A stretch of DNA of 37,154 nt from Eggerthellaceae bacterium (GTDB taxonomy: Bacteria; Actinomycetota; Coriobacteriia; Coriobacteriales; Eggerthellaceae): the NCBI GenBank assembly GCA_017434045.1, contig JAFRGA010000059.1, positions 1-37,154 on the forward strand. Direction: 5' to 3'. The position numbers were made by a program, and so were the translations under genes. Under the pieces are notes generated by a model. That model searched no databases. It saw only the letters and a list, made by a program, of their open reading frames with translations, and was not told where the DNA came from. This document shows positions 7,752 through 16,816 of the stretch, piece by piece. Positions within the stretch are counted from its first letter, which is position 1. Each line of letters begins with the position of its first letter.

Positions 7752-8873
7752 TTAAGCGCGTTCGCGCCATTCGCGGAGCAGGTCGCGCACGGTGTCGGGC
7801 GAAGCGCCCACGATCTTCCAGGTGGCGACATCGCTTGCAAGCACGAAGCGGATCTCGCCTCCGCGGCTCTTCTTGTCGTGCGTCATCGCCGCCACCAGCT
7901 CTTCGATCGAGGCATCGTAATCAAGCGCGTGCAACCCAAGAAGGTCCAGAAGCTCTGCTTGCGCTTCCGCAAAGTCGGAGAGGGAGCCTCCGTCCGTATC
8001 TGCCAGAATGCCCTGGGCCGCAAACGCCGCGAACCTCATGCCCTCGGCCACGCAGGCTCCGTGCGAGAAGGTTCCGAAACCCGTGGACGATTCGATGGCA
8101 TGTCCGAGCGTATGGCCGTAATTGAGGCACTCACGCACGCCTGCGCTTTCCGTTTTGTCTTGCGCGACGATATCTGCCTTGAACACGACGCAACGCGCTA
8201 TAGCCTCTGCAACGGTTTCCCGATCGTGGGCGACGAGCGCTTCGGCGTGGTCCATCATCCAGAAGAAGAAGTCATCTGAATCGATGGCGGACGACTTGGC
8301 TATCTCGCCAAATCCGCAGAGCCATTCCCGTTCGGGAAGCGAAGCCAGCGTGTCGACATCAGCGCACACGAACGACGGCTGGTGGAAGGCACCTACGAGG
8401 TTCTTTCCCTCGGGCAGGTTCACCGCCGTCTTTCCCCCAACCGAGGAATCGACCATGGCCAACAGCGTCGTCGGCACCTGCACTACGGGCACACCCCGCA
8501 TGTAAGCCGACGCCACATAGCCGGCAAGGTCTCCGACCACCCCTCCTCCAAGGGCAACCACCAGGCAATCACGACCGAGGGACAACTGTGCCATGGCGGA
8601 CCATATCTCGGCTGCCACCTCGATGGATTTCGTCGGCTCGCCTGCCGGCACCACGATATCGGCGACCTTGAACCCCACTTGGGCAAGGGATTCCCTCGTC
8701 TTGGCAAGGTAGAGGGGGGCAACGTTCGAATCCGTTATGACCAACGCGTCTTTCGTCTGGGAAAACCGCCCGACTTCCCTCAGGTTGCGCCCGAGCGCAG
8801 ACATGACGCCGACGCCGATGCGGACAGCGTAGTCATCCTCGCCGGGAAGGCTCACTATAACTTTGGTTGCCAC
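7752..8873 (-). CDS. aroB: 3-dehydroquinate synthase
   Basis: Converts DAHP to 3-dehydroquinate, the second step of the shikimate pathway, using NAD+ and a divalent metal. The 373-residue protein has the NAD-binding LVVALGGGVVGDLAGYVAS, the substrate loop PTTLLAMVDSSVGGKTAVN, and the metal ligands in CGFGEIAKSS, LNYGHTLGHAIE and FSHGACVAEGM. The start is a GTG at 8873, preceded by GAGGGGAT inside the end of aroK; the two genes overlap by 19 bases, implying translational coupling. Although aroQ-pepQ follows in the same direction, the gap of 379 bp filled by repeat copy A probably breaks or modulates the operon. Confidence 0.96.
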   Translation of the reverse strand: MATKVIVSLPGEDDYAVRIGVGVMSALGRNLREVGRFSQTKDALVITDSNVAPLYLAKTRESLAQVGFKVADIVVPAGEPTKSIEVAAEIWSAMAQLSLGRDCLVVALGGGVVGDLAGYVASAYMRGVPVVQVPTTLLAMVDSSVGGKTAVNLPEGKNLVGAFHQPSFVCADVDTLASLPEREWLCGFGEIAKSSAIDSDDFFFWMMDHAEALVAHDRETVAEAIARCVVFKADIVAQDKTESAGVRECLNYGHTLGHAIESSTGFGTFSHGACVAEGMRFAAFAAQGILADTDGGSLSDFAEAQAELLDLLGLHALDYDASIEELVAAMTHDKKSRGGEIRFVLASDVATWKIVGASPDTVRDLLREWRERA

Positions 8874-9448
8874 AGTATCCCCTCGTCTTTCAGCAGCTTG
8901 AATGCTTCTCGGGCAATGGAGCCCGTTCCACGCCCGTTCGTGTCTATGCAGATGTCAGCCACTTCCTCATACAAGGGCAAGCGGCCCTGGATCACGCGTT
9001 CGGCTTGATCGATGTCACCGAACAAGGGGCGCGTCGACACGTCCGATATACGCGATGCGGCCTCAGCCGCCGTCACCTTCAAGTACACGACGAACCCGTG
9101 CTCCCTCAAAAGGGAACGGTTCTCATCGGCGAGCACCACCCCTCCGCCACACGACACGAGCCGCGGCTCTCCGAAAACCATCTCCTTGAGCACGTCCGTC
9201 TCGATGGAGCGAAAACCCGCTTCGCCGACCTCGGCGAAAATCTGCTTTACCTTCATGTCGCATTTTCGCTCGATATAGGTATCCATATCGACGGACGAGA
9301 CCCCCGCCCGTCGCGCCAGCTTACGAGCCACAGACGTCTTTCCCGCCCCCATGAAGCCCACGAAGAACACAGATTGCCTAAGCTCCCACGTCTCTGATTC
9401 GGCGCAAGGCTCCCCCTTGCGGAAATCGAAAACCTTGCCGCCGCTCAT
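8855..9448 (-). CDS. aroK: Shikimate kinase
   Basis: Phosphorylates shikimate at the 3-hydroxyl with ATP. The Walker A motif GFMGAGKTS is at residues 31-39, followed by the acidic shikimate-binding VDMDTYIE, the FRSIETDVL segment, the GGGVV substrate loop and the lid arginine in STRPLFG. At 197 residues it is a little longer than most AroK proteins, because of a ~25-residue N-terminal extension (MSGGKVFDFRKGEP...). Its ATG overlaps the aroC stop as ATGA, and its 3' end overlaps aroB. The three genes therefore form one translationally coupled aroC-aroK-aroB block. Confidence 0.95.
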   Translation of the reverse strand: MSGGKVFDFRKGEPCAESETWELRQSVFFVGFMGAGKTSVARKLARRAGVSSVDMDTYIERKCDMKVKQIFAEVGEAGFRSIETDVLKEMVFGEPRLVSCGGGVVLADENRSLLREHGFVVYLKVTAAEAASRISDVSTRPLFGDIDQAERVIQGRLPLYEEVADICIDTNGRGTGSIAREAFKLLKDEGILWQPKL

Positions 9449-10617
9449 CGGGCAGCCATTTTCAGGCGCTGCTTGTAGGAGGCAAGGTTCGTGCGGATGT
9501 CGGCCATGTTATCGTGCCCGAACTTCTCGAGATATGCATTGGCCAGCACGAAAGCCACCTCGCCTTCGGCCACGACCGCGCATGCCGGGACCGCGCACAC
9601 GTCGCTGCGCTCCTTCGAGGCCGAGGCCGGCTCGAGCGTGTCGAGGTCGACGGTCTGTAGGGGCGTCATGAGCGTGGGGATGGGCTTCATGGCGCACGTC
9701 ACGATCAGCGGCATGCCCGTCGTCATTCCACCTTCCAGTCCTCCCGCGTTGTTGCTCGTGCGCAAGAAGCCGAAGGTCGAATCGAGGCGGATCTCATCGT
9801 GAACCCGGGAGCCAGGCAAACTTGCAGCTTGGAAACCGAGGCCGAACTCCACGCCCTTGATAGCGGGAATGGAGAACAGCGCTGCGGCGATGCGGCCCGT
9901 CATGCGTTCGTCCGCCGAAGCATATCCCCCGAGCCCCGGAACAAGCCCGCGGACGACCACGCGAAACGTTCCGCCCAAACTCTCGCCCAGGTTGCGGGCC
10001 TTGTCGATTTCGAGCCTCATGGCATCTGCCGTAGCTTCATTTGGGCAGCGCACATCGGAGATCTCGATGTCAAGAGGCTTGTAATCGGGCGCATCGAGCA
10101 TAGGGTCCTTCTCGACGAGTTTTGCCTGCCCGATGGACGTCACGTACGAAAAGACTTCGACGCCCAAATCGGCCAGCAGCTCGCGGGCAATTCCCGCCGC
10201 CGCCACCCGGGCAGCCGTCTCCCGAGCACTTGCGCGTTCGAGCACGTCGCGGCAATCGTCGGAGCCGGTCTTCAGGACTCCCACCAAGTCGGCGTGACCC
10301 GGACGTGGGGTGGTTTCGCGCTGCAGGTCCTGCGGAGCTTCGCCAAAGGGTGCCATGCGCTCTTCCCAATTCTGCCAATCTTGGTTGTCGACTGCCAACG
10401 CGATGGGTGATCCGAGGGTTCTTCCGAACCTAACGCCCGACATGATGCGAACGACATCGTGCTCGATTTGCTGACGCGCCCCGCGTCCATAGCCGGACTG
10501 GCGTCGCGCCAAATCGGTGTTGATGCTTTCCTCCGATATGCAAAGCCCTGCCGGAACCCCGTCCACTATCGCCGTCAACTGGGGCCCATGGCTCTCGCCT
10601 GCCGTCATGTAGCGCAT
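9445..10617 (-). CDS. aroC: Chorismate synthase
   Basis: Makes chorismate from 5-enolpyruvylshikimate 3-phosphate with reduced FMN, the last common step of aromatic biosynthesis. The 390-residue protein has the three family signatures: GESHGPQLTAIVDGVPAG near the start, ERASARETAARVAAAGIAREL in the middle, and RSDVCAVPACAVVAEGEVA with FVLANAYLEKFGHD near the end. A GAGGTAGGGAA ribosome site precedes the ATG. It is the first gene of aroC-aroK-aroB. aroA, aroE and the DAHP synthase are not in the window. Confidence 0.97.
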   Translation of the reverse strand: MRYMTAGESHGPQLTAIVDGVPAGLCISEESINTDLARRQSGYGRGARQQIEHDVVRIMSGVRFGRTLGSPIALAVDNQDWQNWEERMAPFGEAPQDLQRETTPRPGHADLVGVLKTGSDDCRDVLERASARETAARVAAAGIARELLADLGVEVFSYVTSIGQAKLVEKDPMLDAPDYKPLDIEISDVRCPNEATADAMRLEIDKARNLGESLGGTFRVVVRGLVPGLGGYASADERMTGRIAAALFSIPAIKGVEFGLGFQAASLPGSRVHDEIRLDSTFGFLRTSNNAGGLEGGMTTGMPLIVTCAMKPIPTLMTPLQTVDLDTLEPASASKERSDVCAVPACAVVAEGEVAFVLANAYLEKFGHDNMADIRTNLASYKQRLKMAAR

Positions 10618-10659
10618 TTCCCTACCTCGATTCGTGCCACAACTGCTTCGCTCATCGGT

Positions 10660-10689
10660 ATACTACATGTTCTACCAGCAGTTTCGCAA
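10660..10689 (-). promoter_or_regulatory. Candidate promoter of aroC-aroK-aroB
   Basis: On the minus strand TTGCGA and TAGTAT are separated by 18 bases, a fair sigma-70-type match about 45 bases upstream of the aroC start. The 214-bp gap after mltG contains no recognisable terminator. Confidence 0.45.
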
Positions 10690-10831
10690 CGTCATTTACC
10701 ATTAGGCTGAGTTGGCTCAAGCCGCACGGCCACGCTTGTCGTCCATCAGGGACCACATCGTTTCCCTTAGGAATACTTCGGTTACCCTAGGGAGGTTGTC
10801 TAGAGATGCACGCCTGGAAGCAGATCGGGCC

Positions 10832-11959
10832 TTATTCGAAAGCAGCCCTATGCTCTTCGTACGTCTCGCTGAACGTGTACTTCATGTTGCCCTTATCGTC
10901 AGGCTCGAAATAGAAGTAGAAGTAGGTGGTTTCCTCGGGCTTGCACACCGCCTTCAAGCATTCGAGGCTGGGCGAATTGATAGGCGTTGGAGGTAAGCCG
11001 TAATTGAAGTACGTATTGTACGGGTTATCCGTATTGACATCTTCGGGCGTCGGGTCGTGGCCGACGAAATAGGCAACGGTCGCATCGGATTGGAGCTGCC
11101 AGACGTCGCGTAGGCGGTTGTAGAACACCGACGCCACCGTCGCGCGGTGATCCGTATCCGATTCCTTCTCGACAATCGAGGCGAGCTTCAGGGCATCGTA
11201 ATGCGAAAGACCCTGGCCTTCCGGATAAGACCAGTCCAAAGTCGCGGTTTCGGTTGCGTACTGTGAAAGCATCGCGCGGATGATAGACTCGGCCGTCGAC
11301 TTGTCATCGATGGGGTACGTCTTCGGGAACAGGAAGCCTTCAAGCGATGCGTTGCCGGCATCGGCAAGGAACGGGTACTCGGAAGCGAACTTCGAAGCAT
11401 CGCTTGACGCCTTGATGAAGTCATCGGCGGTTATCTTGCCCTGGGAGGCTTCCGCCACGATATTCGCCACCTGGGTTATGGTGGAACCCTCTGGGACAGT
11501 GAAAGTGGGCGCCTCTACCGGCGTCCGCATTACGGCGATGATCTCGTCGACGGATTGCCCACCCGTGAGCGTATACGTACCCGGCTGAAGGGCGCTCTCG
11601 GCACCGAGCTCGTTCACGCGGTCGGTAAACGATGCCGAGCTCTCGATAAGACCGGCATCTAACAGCGTTTTCGCGATGGACTTGGGACCTTCGCCCTCAA
11701 CGACGACTATCTCTACCTGCTCGCCCTCGGGAAGCAGGTGGGAAGCATTGCAGCCGCGGAGGAACGTGAAAACTCCGAATATGATTGCCGCAATAGCGGC
11801 AATGAGGACGAGTATGCCCAGCACCGCCACCACAGGACTTCTCTTCGGCCTGATATAGCTGGTGTCGTACGTGCGAAACTGCTTTTCGCCTTTTGCGTGG
11901 GCAGCACGTGCCGCATGGTTCGGATGCTGAGAATACGTAACTTGCTTGCGAGGGGACAT
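10832..11959 (-). CDS. mltG: Endolytic murein transglycosylase MltG
   Basis: Cleaves nascent glycan strands at the outer face of the cytoplasmic membrane and is thought to set glycan chain length. The 375-residue protein has a basic cytoplasmic N-terminus, one transmembrane helix at about residues 42-67, a LysM-like middle part (VPEGSTITQVANIVAEA) and the YceG catalytic domain. Catalytic landmarks are LEGFLFPKTYPI, LASIVEKES (Glu264 is the expected acid), LQSDATVAYF and YNTYFNYGLPPTPINSPS. AAGGAAC precedes the ATG. It follows ruvX by eight bases, the widespread ruvX-mltG pairing. Confidence 0.94.
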   Translation of the reverse strand: MSPRKQVTYSQHPNHAARAAHAKGEKQFRTYDTSYIRPKRSPVVAVLGILVLIAAIAAIIFGVFTFLRGCNASHLLPEGEQVEIVVVEGEGPKSIAKTLLDAGLIESSASFTDRVNELGAESALQPGTYTLTGGQSVDEIIAVMRTPVEAPTFTVPEGSTITQVANIVAEASQGKITADDFIKASSDASKFASEYPFLADAGNASLEGFLFPKTYPIDDKSTAESIIRAMLSQYATETATLDWSYPEGQGLSHYDALKLASIVEKESDTDHRATVASVFYNRLRDVWQLQSDATVAYFVGHDPTPEDVNTDNPYNTYFNYGLPPTPINSPSLECLKAVCKPEETTYFYFYFEPDDKGNMKYTFSETYEEHRAAFE

Positions 11960-11967
11960 GATGTTCC

Positions 11968-12396
11968 TTACTGGTCTTCACTGCTGAGCTTGCGCGCGTC
12001 AAGCCATGCTTGCAAGAAAAGGCTTGCGGCTATCATATCCACTTTGCCGCGCATGGCCTTTTCGTTGAGTCCCTTTTCACGCAAACTACGTTTCGCCTCA
12101 GTTGAGCTAAGCCTCTCATCAGCAAATTCAACGGGTATGCACGCGGACTTCCCCACGGAGGCGGCAAACTCGCGCACACGCTGTGCCTGAGGGCCCTCTT
12201 CGCCCGACAACGTGAGAGGTAGCCCGCAGAGTAGCAGGTCAGGTTCCCAATCTTCCAATAGGTTCCTGAAAGGCCTCGCAAATGTGCGCACTTCGTCGGC
12301 CGGCATCACGCACACGGGTGATGCCAGAAGCCCATCGGGATCGCTCACGGCAATCCCCACGCGTTTTTCCCCGATATCGAGAGCGAGTACCCGCAC
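11968..12396 (-). CDS. ruvX: RuvX/YqgF Holliday junction resolvase-like nuclease
   Basis: RNase H-fold nuclease of the YqgF family; it is linked to pre-16S rRNA end processing in several bacteria and was first annotated as a putative Holliday junction resolvase. The 142-residue protein has the family motifs: ALDIGEKRVGIAVSD with Asp7, GLPLTLSGEEGPQAQRVREF, FADERLSSTEAKR, and the C-terminal DMIAASLFLQAWLD. The start is GTG, sharing one base with the guaB stop (TAGTG), so it is translationally coupled to guaB. alaS, which often precedes ruvX-mltG, is absent here. Confidence 0.94.
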   Translation of the reverse strand: MRVLALDIGEKRVGIAVSDPDGLLASPVCVMPADEVRTFARPFRNLLEDWEPDLLLCGLPLTLSGEEGPQAQRVREFAASVGKSACIPVEFADERLSSTEAKRSLREKGLNEKAMRGKVDMIAASLFLQAWLDARKLSSEDQ

Positions 12397-13922
12397 TAGC
12401 GTGACACGGTATTCGACACGAACGGCGTCTTGTCCTTGAGCAAGACGTCATGCGCGCCGCCCTCGACGATACTCGTGGAGGAAACGACTGTGAGCTTGGC
12501 TTTCTGCTGAAGCTCGGGGATGGTGATTGCACCGCAGTTGCACATGGTCGACTTGACTTTTGCCAACGTAACGGCCACGTTGTCCTTCAGCGGTCCTGCG
12601 TAAGGCACGTAGGAATCGACACCCTCCTCGAATGTCATGCCCTTCTTGTCGCCACCAAGGTCGTAACGTTGCCAGTTGCGGGCGCGGTTGCTGCCCTCGC
12701 CCCAGTATTCCTTCATGTAGGAGCCGTTGACCTGCACGCGGTTGTTGGGCGCCTCGTCGAAACGGGCAAAGTAGCGGCCGAGCATGACGAAATCCGACCC
12801 CATGGCCAACGCCAGGGTGATGTGGTGATCGTAGACGATGCCGCCATCGGAGCACAGCGGGATGTACACGCCGGTTTCCTCGAAGTACTTGTCGCGGGCC
12901 TTGGCCACTTCGATCGTAGCCGTTGCCTGACCGCGGCCGATGCCCTTCTGCTCGCGCGTGATGCAGATGGACCCGCCGCCGATGCCGATCTTGATGAAGT
13001 CGGCGCCCGCATCGGCCAGGAAACGGAAGCCCTCTTCGTCGACGACGTTGCCGGCACCCACTTTGACCGTATCGCCGTAGCGCTCGCGGATCCACGCGAT
13101 GGTGCGGGCCTGCCAGACGGAATAGCCCTCCGAGGAGTCGATGCATACGACGTCGACGCCGGCGTCGACCAAGGCGGGAACTCGCTCGGCGTAATCGCGC
13201 GAATTGATTCCGGCGCCGACCATGTAGCGCTTATGCTCGTCGAGCATCTCGAGTGGATTGGATTTGTGCTGGTCGTAATCCTTGCGGAAAACCATGTACT
13301 TCAAACGGCCGTTCTTGTCCACCAAGGGCAGGGAGTTGAGCTTGTGCTCCCAGATGATGTCGTTAGCCTCTTTCAAGGACGTGTCATCAGATGCGACGAC
13401 GAGCTTGTCGAGCGGGGTCATGATCTCGCTCACCTTGGTATCGAGCCCCATGCGCGTAAGGCGGTAGTCGCGTTCGGTGACGATGCCGAGCAGCTTGCCG
13501 TGCGGCTTGGCGTCATCGGTGACAGGCATGGTCGAATGGCCGGTTTTGTCGAGCAGGTAGACGACGTCGGCAAGCGTCATCTCGGGCGAGAGGTTAGCAT
13601 CCGATACGACGAAGCCCGCTTTGTAGTCCTTGACGCGTGCGACCATAGCCGCCTGGTCCTCGATCGTCTGCGATCCGTAGATGAACGACAAGCCCCCTTC
13701 GGTGGCAAGCGCAATTGCCATCTTGTCATCCGAAACCGCCTGCATGATTGCAGACACCATGGGGATGTTCAGGCTGATGGCAGGCTCTTCCTCACCGCGA
13801 CGATACTTCACGAGCGGTGTCTTCAGGCTGACGTTTTGGGGGATGGTCTCTTCGGAAGTGTACCCCGGAACCAGAAGGTACTCGTTGAATGTGCGTGATG
13901 GTTCTTCGAAATAGTAAGCCAT
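12396..13922 (-). CDS. guaB: IMP dehydrogenase
   Basis: Oxidises IMP to XMP with NAD+, the committed step to guanine nucleotides. The 508-residue barrel enzyme has a CBS pair inserted at about residues 95-220 ([45 protein letters not shown]). The catalytic loop [16 protein letters not shown] has its cysteine at residue 320; further landmarks are CSDGGI and the flap residues in NWQRYDLGG. The catalytic loop reads SICITRE rather than the commoner SICTTR, which resembles the eukaryote-like loop. I start at the ATG at 13922 with AAGGGGAG upstream; the frame is open ten codons further. It heads the guaB-ruvX-mltG group. Confidence 0.95.
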   Translation of the reverse strand: MAYYFEEPSRTFNEYLLVPGYTSEETIPQNVSLKTPLVKYRRGEEEPAISLNIPMVSAIMQAVSDDKMAIALATEGGLSFIYGSQTIEDQAAMVARVKDYKAGFVVSDANLSPEMTLADVVYLLDKTGHSTMPVTDDAKPHGKLLGIVTERDYRLTRMGLDTKVSEIMTPLDKLVVASDDTSLKEANDIIWEHKLNSLPLVDKNGRLKYMVFRKDYDQHKSNPLEMLDEHKRYMVGAGINSRDYAERVPALVDAGVDVVCIDSSEGYSVWQARTIAWIRERYGDTVKVGAGNVVDEEGFRFLADAGADFIKIGIGGGSICITREQKGIGRGQATATIEVAKARDKYFEETGVYIPLCSDGGIVYDHHITLALAMGSDFVMLGRYFARFDEAPNNRVQVNGSYMKEYWGEGSNRARNWQRYDLGGDKKGMTFEEGVDSYVPYAGPLKDNVAVTLAKVKSTMCNCGAITIPELQQKAKLTVVSSTSIVEGGAHDVLLKDKTPFVSNTVSR

Positions 13923-13960
13923 AGACGTGCTCCCCTTCATAACGGCATACATTTGACAGT

Positions 13961-13989
13961 ATTATACGCGCCTGTCACGAGCATGTCTG
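13961..13989 (-). promoter_or_regulatory. Promoter of guaB-ruvX-mltG
   Basis: On the minus strand a perfect TATAAT is preceded at 17 bases by CAGACA (4/6 match to the -35 consensus). The predicted start gives a leader of about 30 bases with the AAGGGGAG ribosome site in it. Confidence 0.6.
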
Positions 13990-14088
13990 GAAAACCCCGA
14001 CATTCAACGCGAATCGAACGTTATCAACTCAAAGGTTCTCGAGCTGCGAATGCGAATGGCGAAAACGCTGGTTTAGCTTCTCGCCCAG

Positions 14089-14440
14089 AGGGGCTCGCCT
14101 ACAGCGTCCTCGGGAGGTCCGCCCGCCTGGAGGGGTTCGCCTACAGCGTCCTCGGCGGTAATGGCTTCACCCGCACGCCGCATCGCTGCCCGCCTGCGGA
14201 AGCGGCTCGCCCCTCCTGGCGGGCGGACCAGACATGGGCCTGGGCCGTACGTCAGGCGTTCCTGAATGTGCTCCGCGCATCCGGGAAACAGTTCTGGAAG
14301 CATGCGCGGGTGCAAGCTGAAGCTTGCCCGTCCTCGCCGATAACAGCCCACAGGGCTGTTATCGGCGCGCTCGGACCTGTCGGAAGCGGCTCACCCCTCT
14401 GAGCGAGAAGCCCGACAGCAGTCTAGCCTTCTGTCAGGTT
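14089..14440 (-). repeat. Dispersed intergenic element, copy B (inverted relative to A, C and D)
   Basis: This element fills most of the 516-bp gap between guaB and the NSS transporter (13923-14438). It carries, in reverse orientation, two units ending in TTCGCCTACAGC or CTCGCCTACAGC at 14089 and 14131 (42 bp apart), a GGTAATGGCTTC block and a three-hairpin block. Hairpin 3 is at 14257-14289, hairpin 2 at 14312-14327 (GCAAGCT / AGCTTGC) and hairpin 1 at 14337-14365. Hairpin 1 is a perfect 13-bp stem, CCGATAACAGCCC with its complement, around a 3-nt loop. It lies downstream of the transporter stop, so hairpin 1 may also end that transcript. No gene is credible here. Confidence 0.8.
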
Positions 14441-15845
14441 ACGCACCTATCCAGGTTGAGACGACAGGCACCCAACCCATGATCAACACGATGACGATCA
14501 ACGCGGGGACAACGTACTTCATGTAACCATACGTCCACTTCGGGAACTTGGCGCCCTTGCCGGTGTCGGCCTCGGCCAGGAAGTTCTTCCAACCCCAACC
14601 CTTCTTAGACGTGCAGAACAGGCAGATGATCAGCGCGCCGAGCGGGAGGATGTTGTTCGAGAGGATGAAGTCCTCGATGCCCTGGATGTCGCCGAGTCCC
14701 GGAATCGTGAAGCCGGACCAGATGTTGAACCCGAAGACGCAAGGCAGCGACAGCACGATGATCAGAACACCGTTAATGGCCACGGACTTGCCGCGCGACC
14801 AGCCCCATTGATCCATGGCGAATGCGATGATGCCCTCGAACACGGCGATGATGGTGGAAAGCGCCGCGAAGCTCATGAACACGAAGAACAGCGAGCACCA
14901 CAGCTGACCGAGCGGCATCTGCTCGAAAACGCTCGGCAGCGTGATGAACACGAGGCCCGGGCCGGCGTCGGGCTGCACGCCGAAGGCGAAGCATGCCGGG
15001 AAGATGATGAGGCCCGCCATGAGCGCGACGAACGTGTCGAGTGCGCCAACGCGGATGGATTCGCCGGTCAGAGAGCGGTCTTTGCCGATGTAGCTACCGA
15101 AGATCAGCATGGAGCCGATGCCGAGCGACATCGTGAAGAACGACTGCCCCATGGCCGCATAGGCTGCTTGCCCGAAATTGCCCAACTGCGCGGCAAGGGT
15201 ATCGCCCGAGAAGAGCTTGCCGAAGTCGGGGATGAGATAGAACGCCAGACCCTCGGCGGCACCTTCGAGCGTCACGGAGCGAACGCAGAGAAGGACGAGG
15301 ACCAAGAGCAGGCAGATCATCATGATCTTCGTCACTCGCTCGACGCCTTTCTGCACGCCTGCGGCGCAGCAAGCCAGGCCAACGGCGCATACGACGAGCA
15401 TCCAGAAGATCAACTCGCCCGGATTCGCCAGCATGGCGCCGAAAACAGCCCCGGTACCCGCGACGTCCTGACCGATAAAAGCGCCGGAGGCGCTCTTGTA
15501 CACGTAGGCGAGCATCCAACCGGCCACAACGGTGTAGAACATCATGAGCAGGATCATGCCGCAGTAGCTGAACCATTTCACCCGATGCCATTTCGTGCCC
15601 TTCGGCTCCAGCTCGTCATAAGCGCGTCCCGACGATTTCTGCGAACCGCGGCCGACCGCGAACTCCATCACCAAGATGGGCAGGCTGAACGCAATGAGGA
15701 AGACGATGTACATGACGACGAATGCAGCACCGCCATATTGCCCGGTGATGTAGGGAAACCTCCAAACATTACCCAACCCGATAGCGCACCCCGCGCTTAT
15801 GAGAAGAAAGCCAAGACGGCTTGCAAACCGTTCACGTTGTTGCAT
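14439..15845 (-). CDS. Neurotransmitter:sodium symporter (NSS/SNF) family transporter
   Basis: The 468-residue polytopic membrane protein belongs to the LeuT/NSS family of Na+-coupled amino-acid or amine symporters. TM1 carries the hallmark unwound segment AGCAIGLGNVWRFPYITGQYGG. Then follow the TM2 motif LPILVMEFAVGRGSQKSS and FFTMSLGIGSMLIFGSYIG, the usual TM6 region. About 11-12 hydrophobic helices can be counted, the last being VVPALIVIVLIMGWVPVVSTW. The substrate cannot be told from sequence; amino acids are likeliest. The ATG at 15845 follows AAGGGGAG. A weak promoter (TACAAT at 15922-15917, poor -35) lies upstream, close to the 25-nt repeat array. The gene is monocistronic as far as can be seen. 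Confidence 0.93.
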   Translation of the reverse strand: MQQRERFASRLGFLLISAGCAIGLGNVWRFPYITGQYGGAAFVVMYIVFLIAFSLPILVMEFAVGRGSQKSSGRAYDELEPKGTKWHRVKWFSYCGMILLMMFYTVVAGWMLAYVYKSASGAFIGQDVAGTGAVFGAMLANPGELIFWMLVVCAVGLACCAAGVQKGVERVTKIMMICLLLVLVLLCVRSVTLEGAAEGLAFYLIPDFGKLFSGDTLAAQLGNFGQAAYAAMGQSFFTMSLGIGSMLIFGSYIGKDRSLTGESIRVGALDTFVALMAGLIIFPACFAFGVQPDAGPGLVFITLPSVFEQMPLGQLWCSLFFVFMSFAALSTIIAVFEGIIAFAMDQWGWSRGKSVAINGVLIIVLSLPCVFGFNIWSGFTIPGLGDIQGIEDFILSNNILPLGALIICLFCTSKKGWGWKNFLAEADTGKGAKFPKWTYGYMKYVVPALIVIVLIMGWVPVVSTWIGA

Positions 15846-16218
15846 GAGAACTCCCCTTAATCACGCCGACGCCGCCCCCTCATTGCGGCAGCCGACTCGC
15901 CAAAAACGTTCGACCCATTGTACCCGCATCGAGCTTTTGAAAAAAGTGCTCAAAATTACCACCGTTGCGCGCAGCCGTGCACTTCCCCTCGATTCCCGCA
16001 CGATGACGTGCACTTCCCCCGATACTCCTGCACGGGAACGTGCACTTCCCCCGAATCCTGCACGATGCCGTGCACTTCCCCGAATCCTGCACGATGCCGT
16101 GCACTTCCCCGAATCCCTGCATCCTGTCGTGCACTTCCCCGTATTCCCGCACGGTGACGCGCACTTCCCCTCGATTCCCGCGCGATGCCGTGCACTTCCC
16201 CGTATTCCTGCACGGGGA

Positions 16219-16282
16219 CGTGCACTTCCCTCGAATCCTTGCATTGCCGCGACCTCGTGCAAGGAAACAGGCGAAGTGCACG
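16219..16282. repeat. 64-nt inverted repeat 1 of the array (25-14-25)
   Basis: A plus unit at 16219-16243 and an inverted unit at 16258-16282 face each other across the 14-nt loop TTGCCGCGACCTCG. Apart from a few mismatches in the middle the arms are complementary. Confidence 0.85.
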
Positions 16283-16342
16283 TCCCAGTGCAGGAAAACG
16301 GCGGAAGTGCACGCCGAAACGGGACTCCAACAGTCCTTTCGA

Positions 16343-16406
16343 CGTGCACTTCCCCGATTTCCTTGCACGAGATGGGGCCCTTGCAAGGAATCGGGCGAAG
16401 TGCACG
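16343..16406. repeat. 64-nt inverted repeat 2 of the array (25-14-25)
   Basis: The arms are 16343-16367 and 16382-16406 with the 14-nt loop CGAGATGGGGCCCT. This is the best preserved of the four pairs, complementary except for a small central shift. Confidence 0.88.
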
Positions 16407-16692
16407 TCAGCCTGCAAGAAAACACGGGAAGTGCACGTCAGCCTGCAAGGAATTGGTCGAAGTGCACGGCAGAGGTGCAACCAGCTGCAAGGAATCGGGC
16501 GAAGTGCACGGCTCGGGTTCGGCGGCCTGCAAGAAAAGCCCCGGAGTGCACGGATCGGGTTCGGCGGCCTGCAGGAAAAGCCGGGAAGTGCACGCCGGGG
16601 GGTGCGTCCTGCCGCAAGGAATCGGGAGAAATGCACGGAGGTCTGCAAAGAAATGGCGGAAGCGCACGCGACCGCTAGCGTCAGGCAATTTT

Positions 16693-16756
16693 CGTGCATT
16701 TCCCCATCATCCCTGCACCCAAGAAGTTTCATGCAAGGATATGGGGGGAATGTGCG
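16693..16756. repeat. 64-nt inverted repeat 3 of the array (25-14-25)
   Basis: The arms are 16693-16717 and 16732-16756 with the 14-nt loop CCCAAGAAGTTTCA. The arms have diverged from the consensus (CGTGCATTTCC, GGAATGTGCG), but the arm and loop lengths are unchanged. Confidence 0.8.
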
Positions 16757-16816
16757 ACAGCCTGCAGCGAAACGGGGGAAATGGGCGGAAAACCACGTGC
16801 CGCGCAGGTCGAAAAA

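Noticed and set aside
12450..13898. A 482-codon frame antisense to guaB
   Set aside because: Shadow of a well-conserved gene; no family similarity and no ribosome site.
15976..16668. CRISPR array
   Set aside because: Repeats occur in both orientations, spacers are 6-18 nt, and no cas gene is present.
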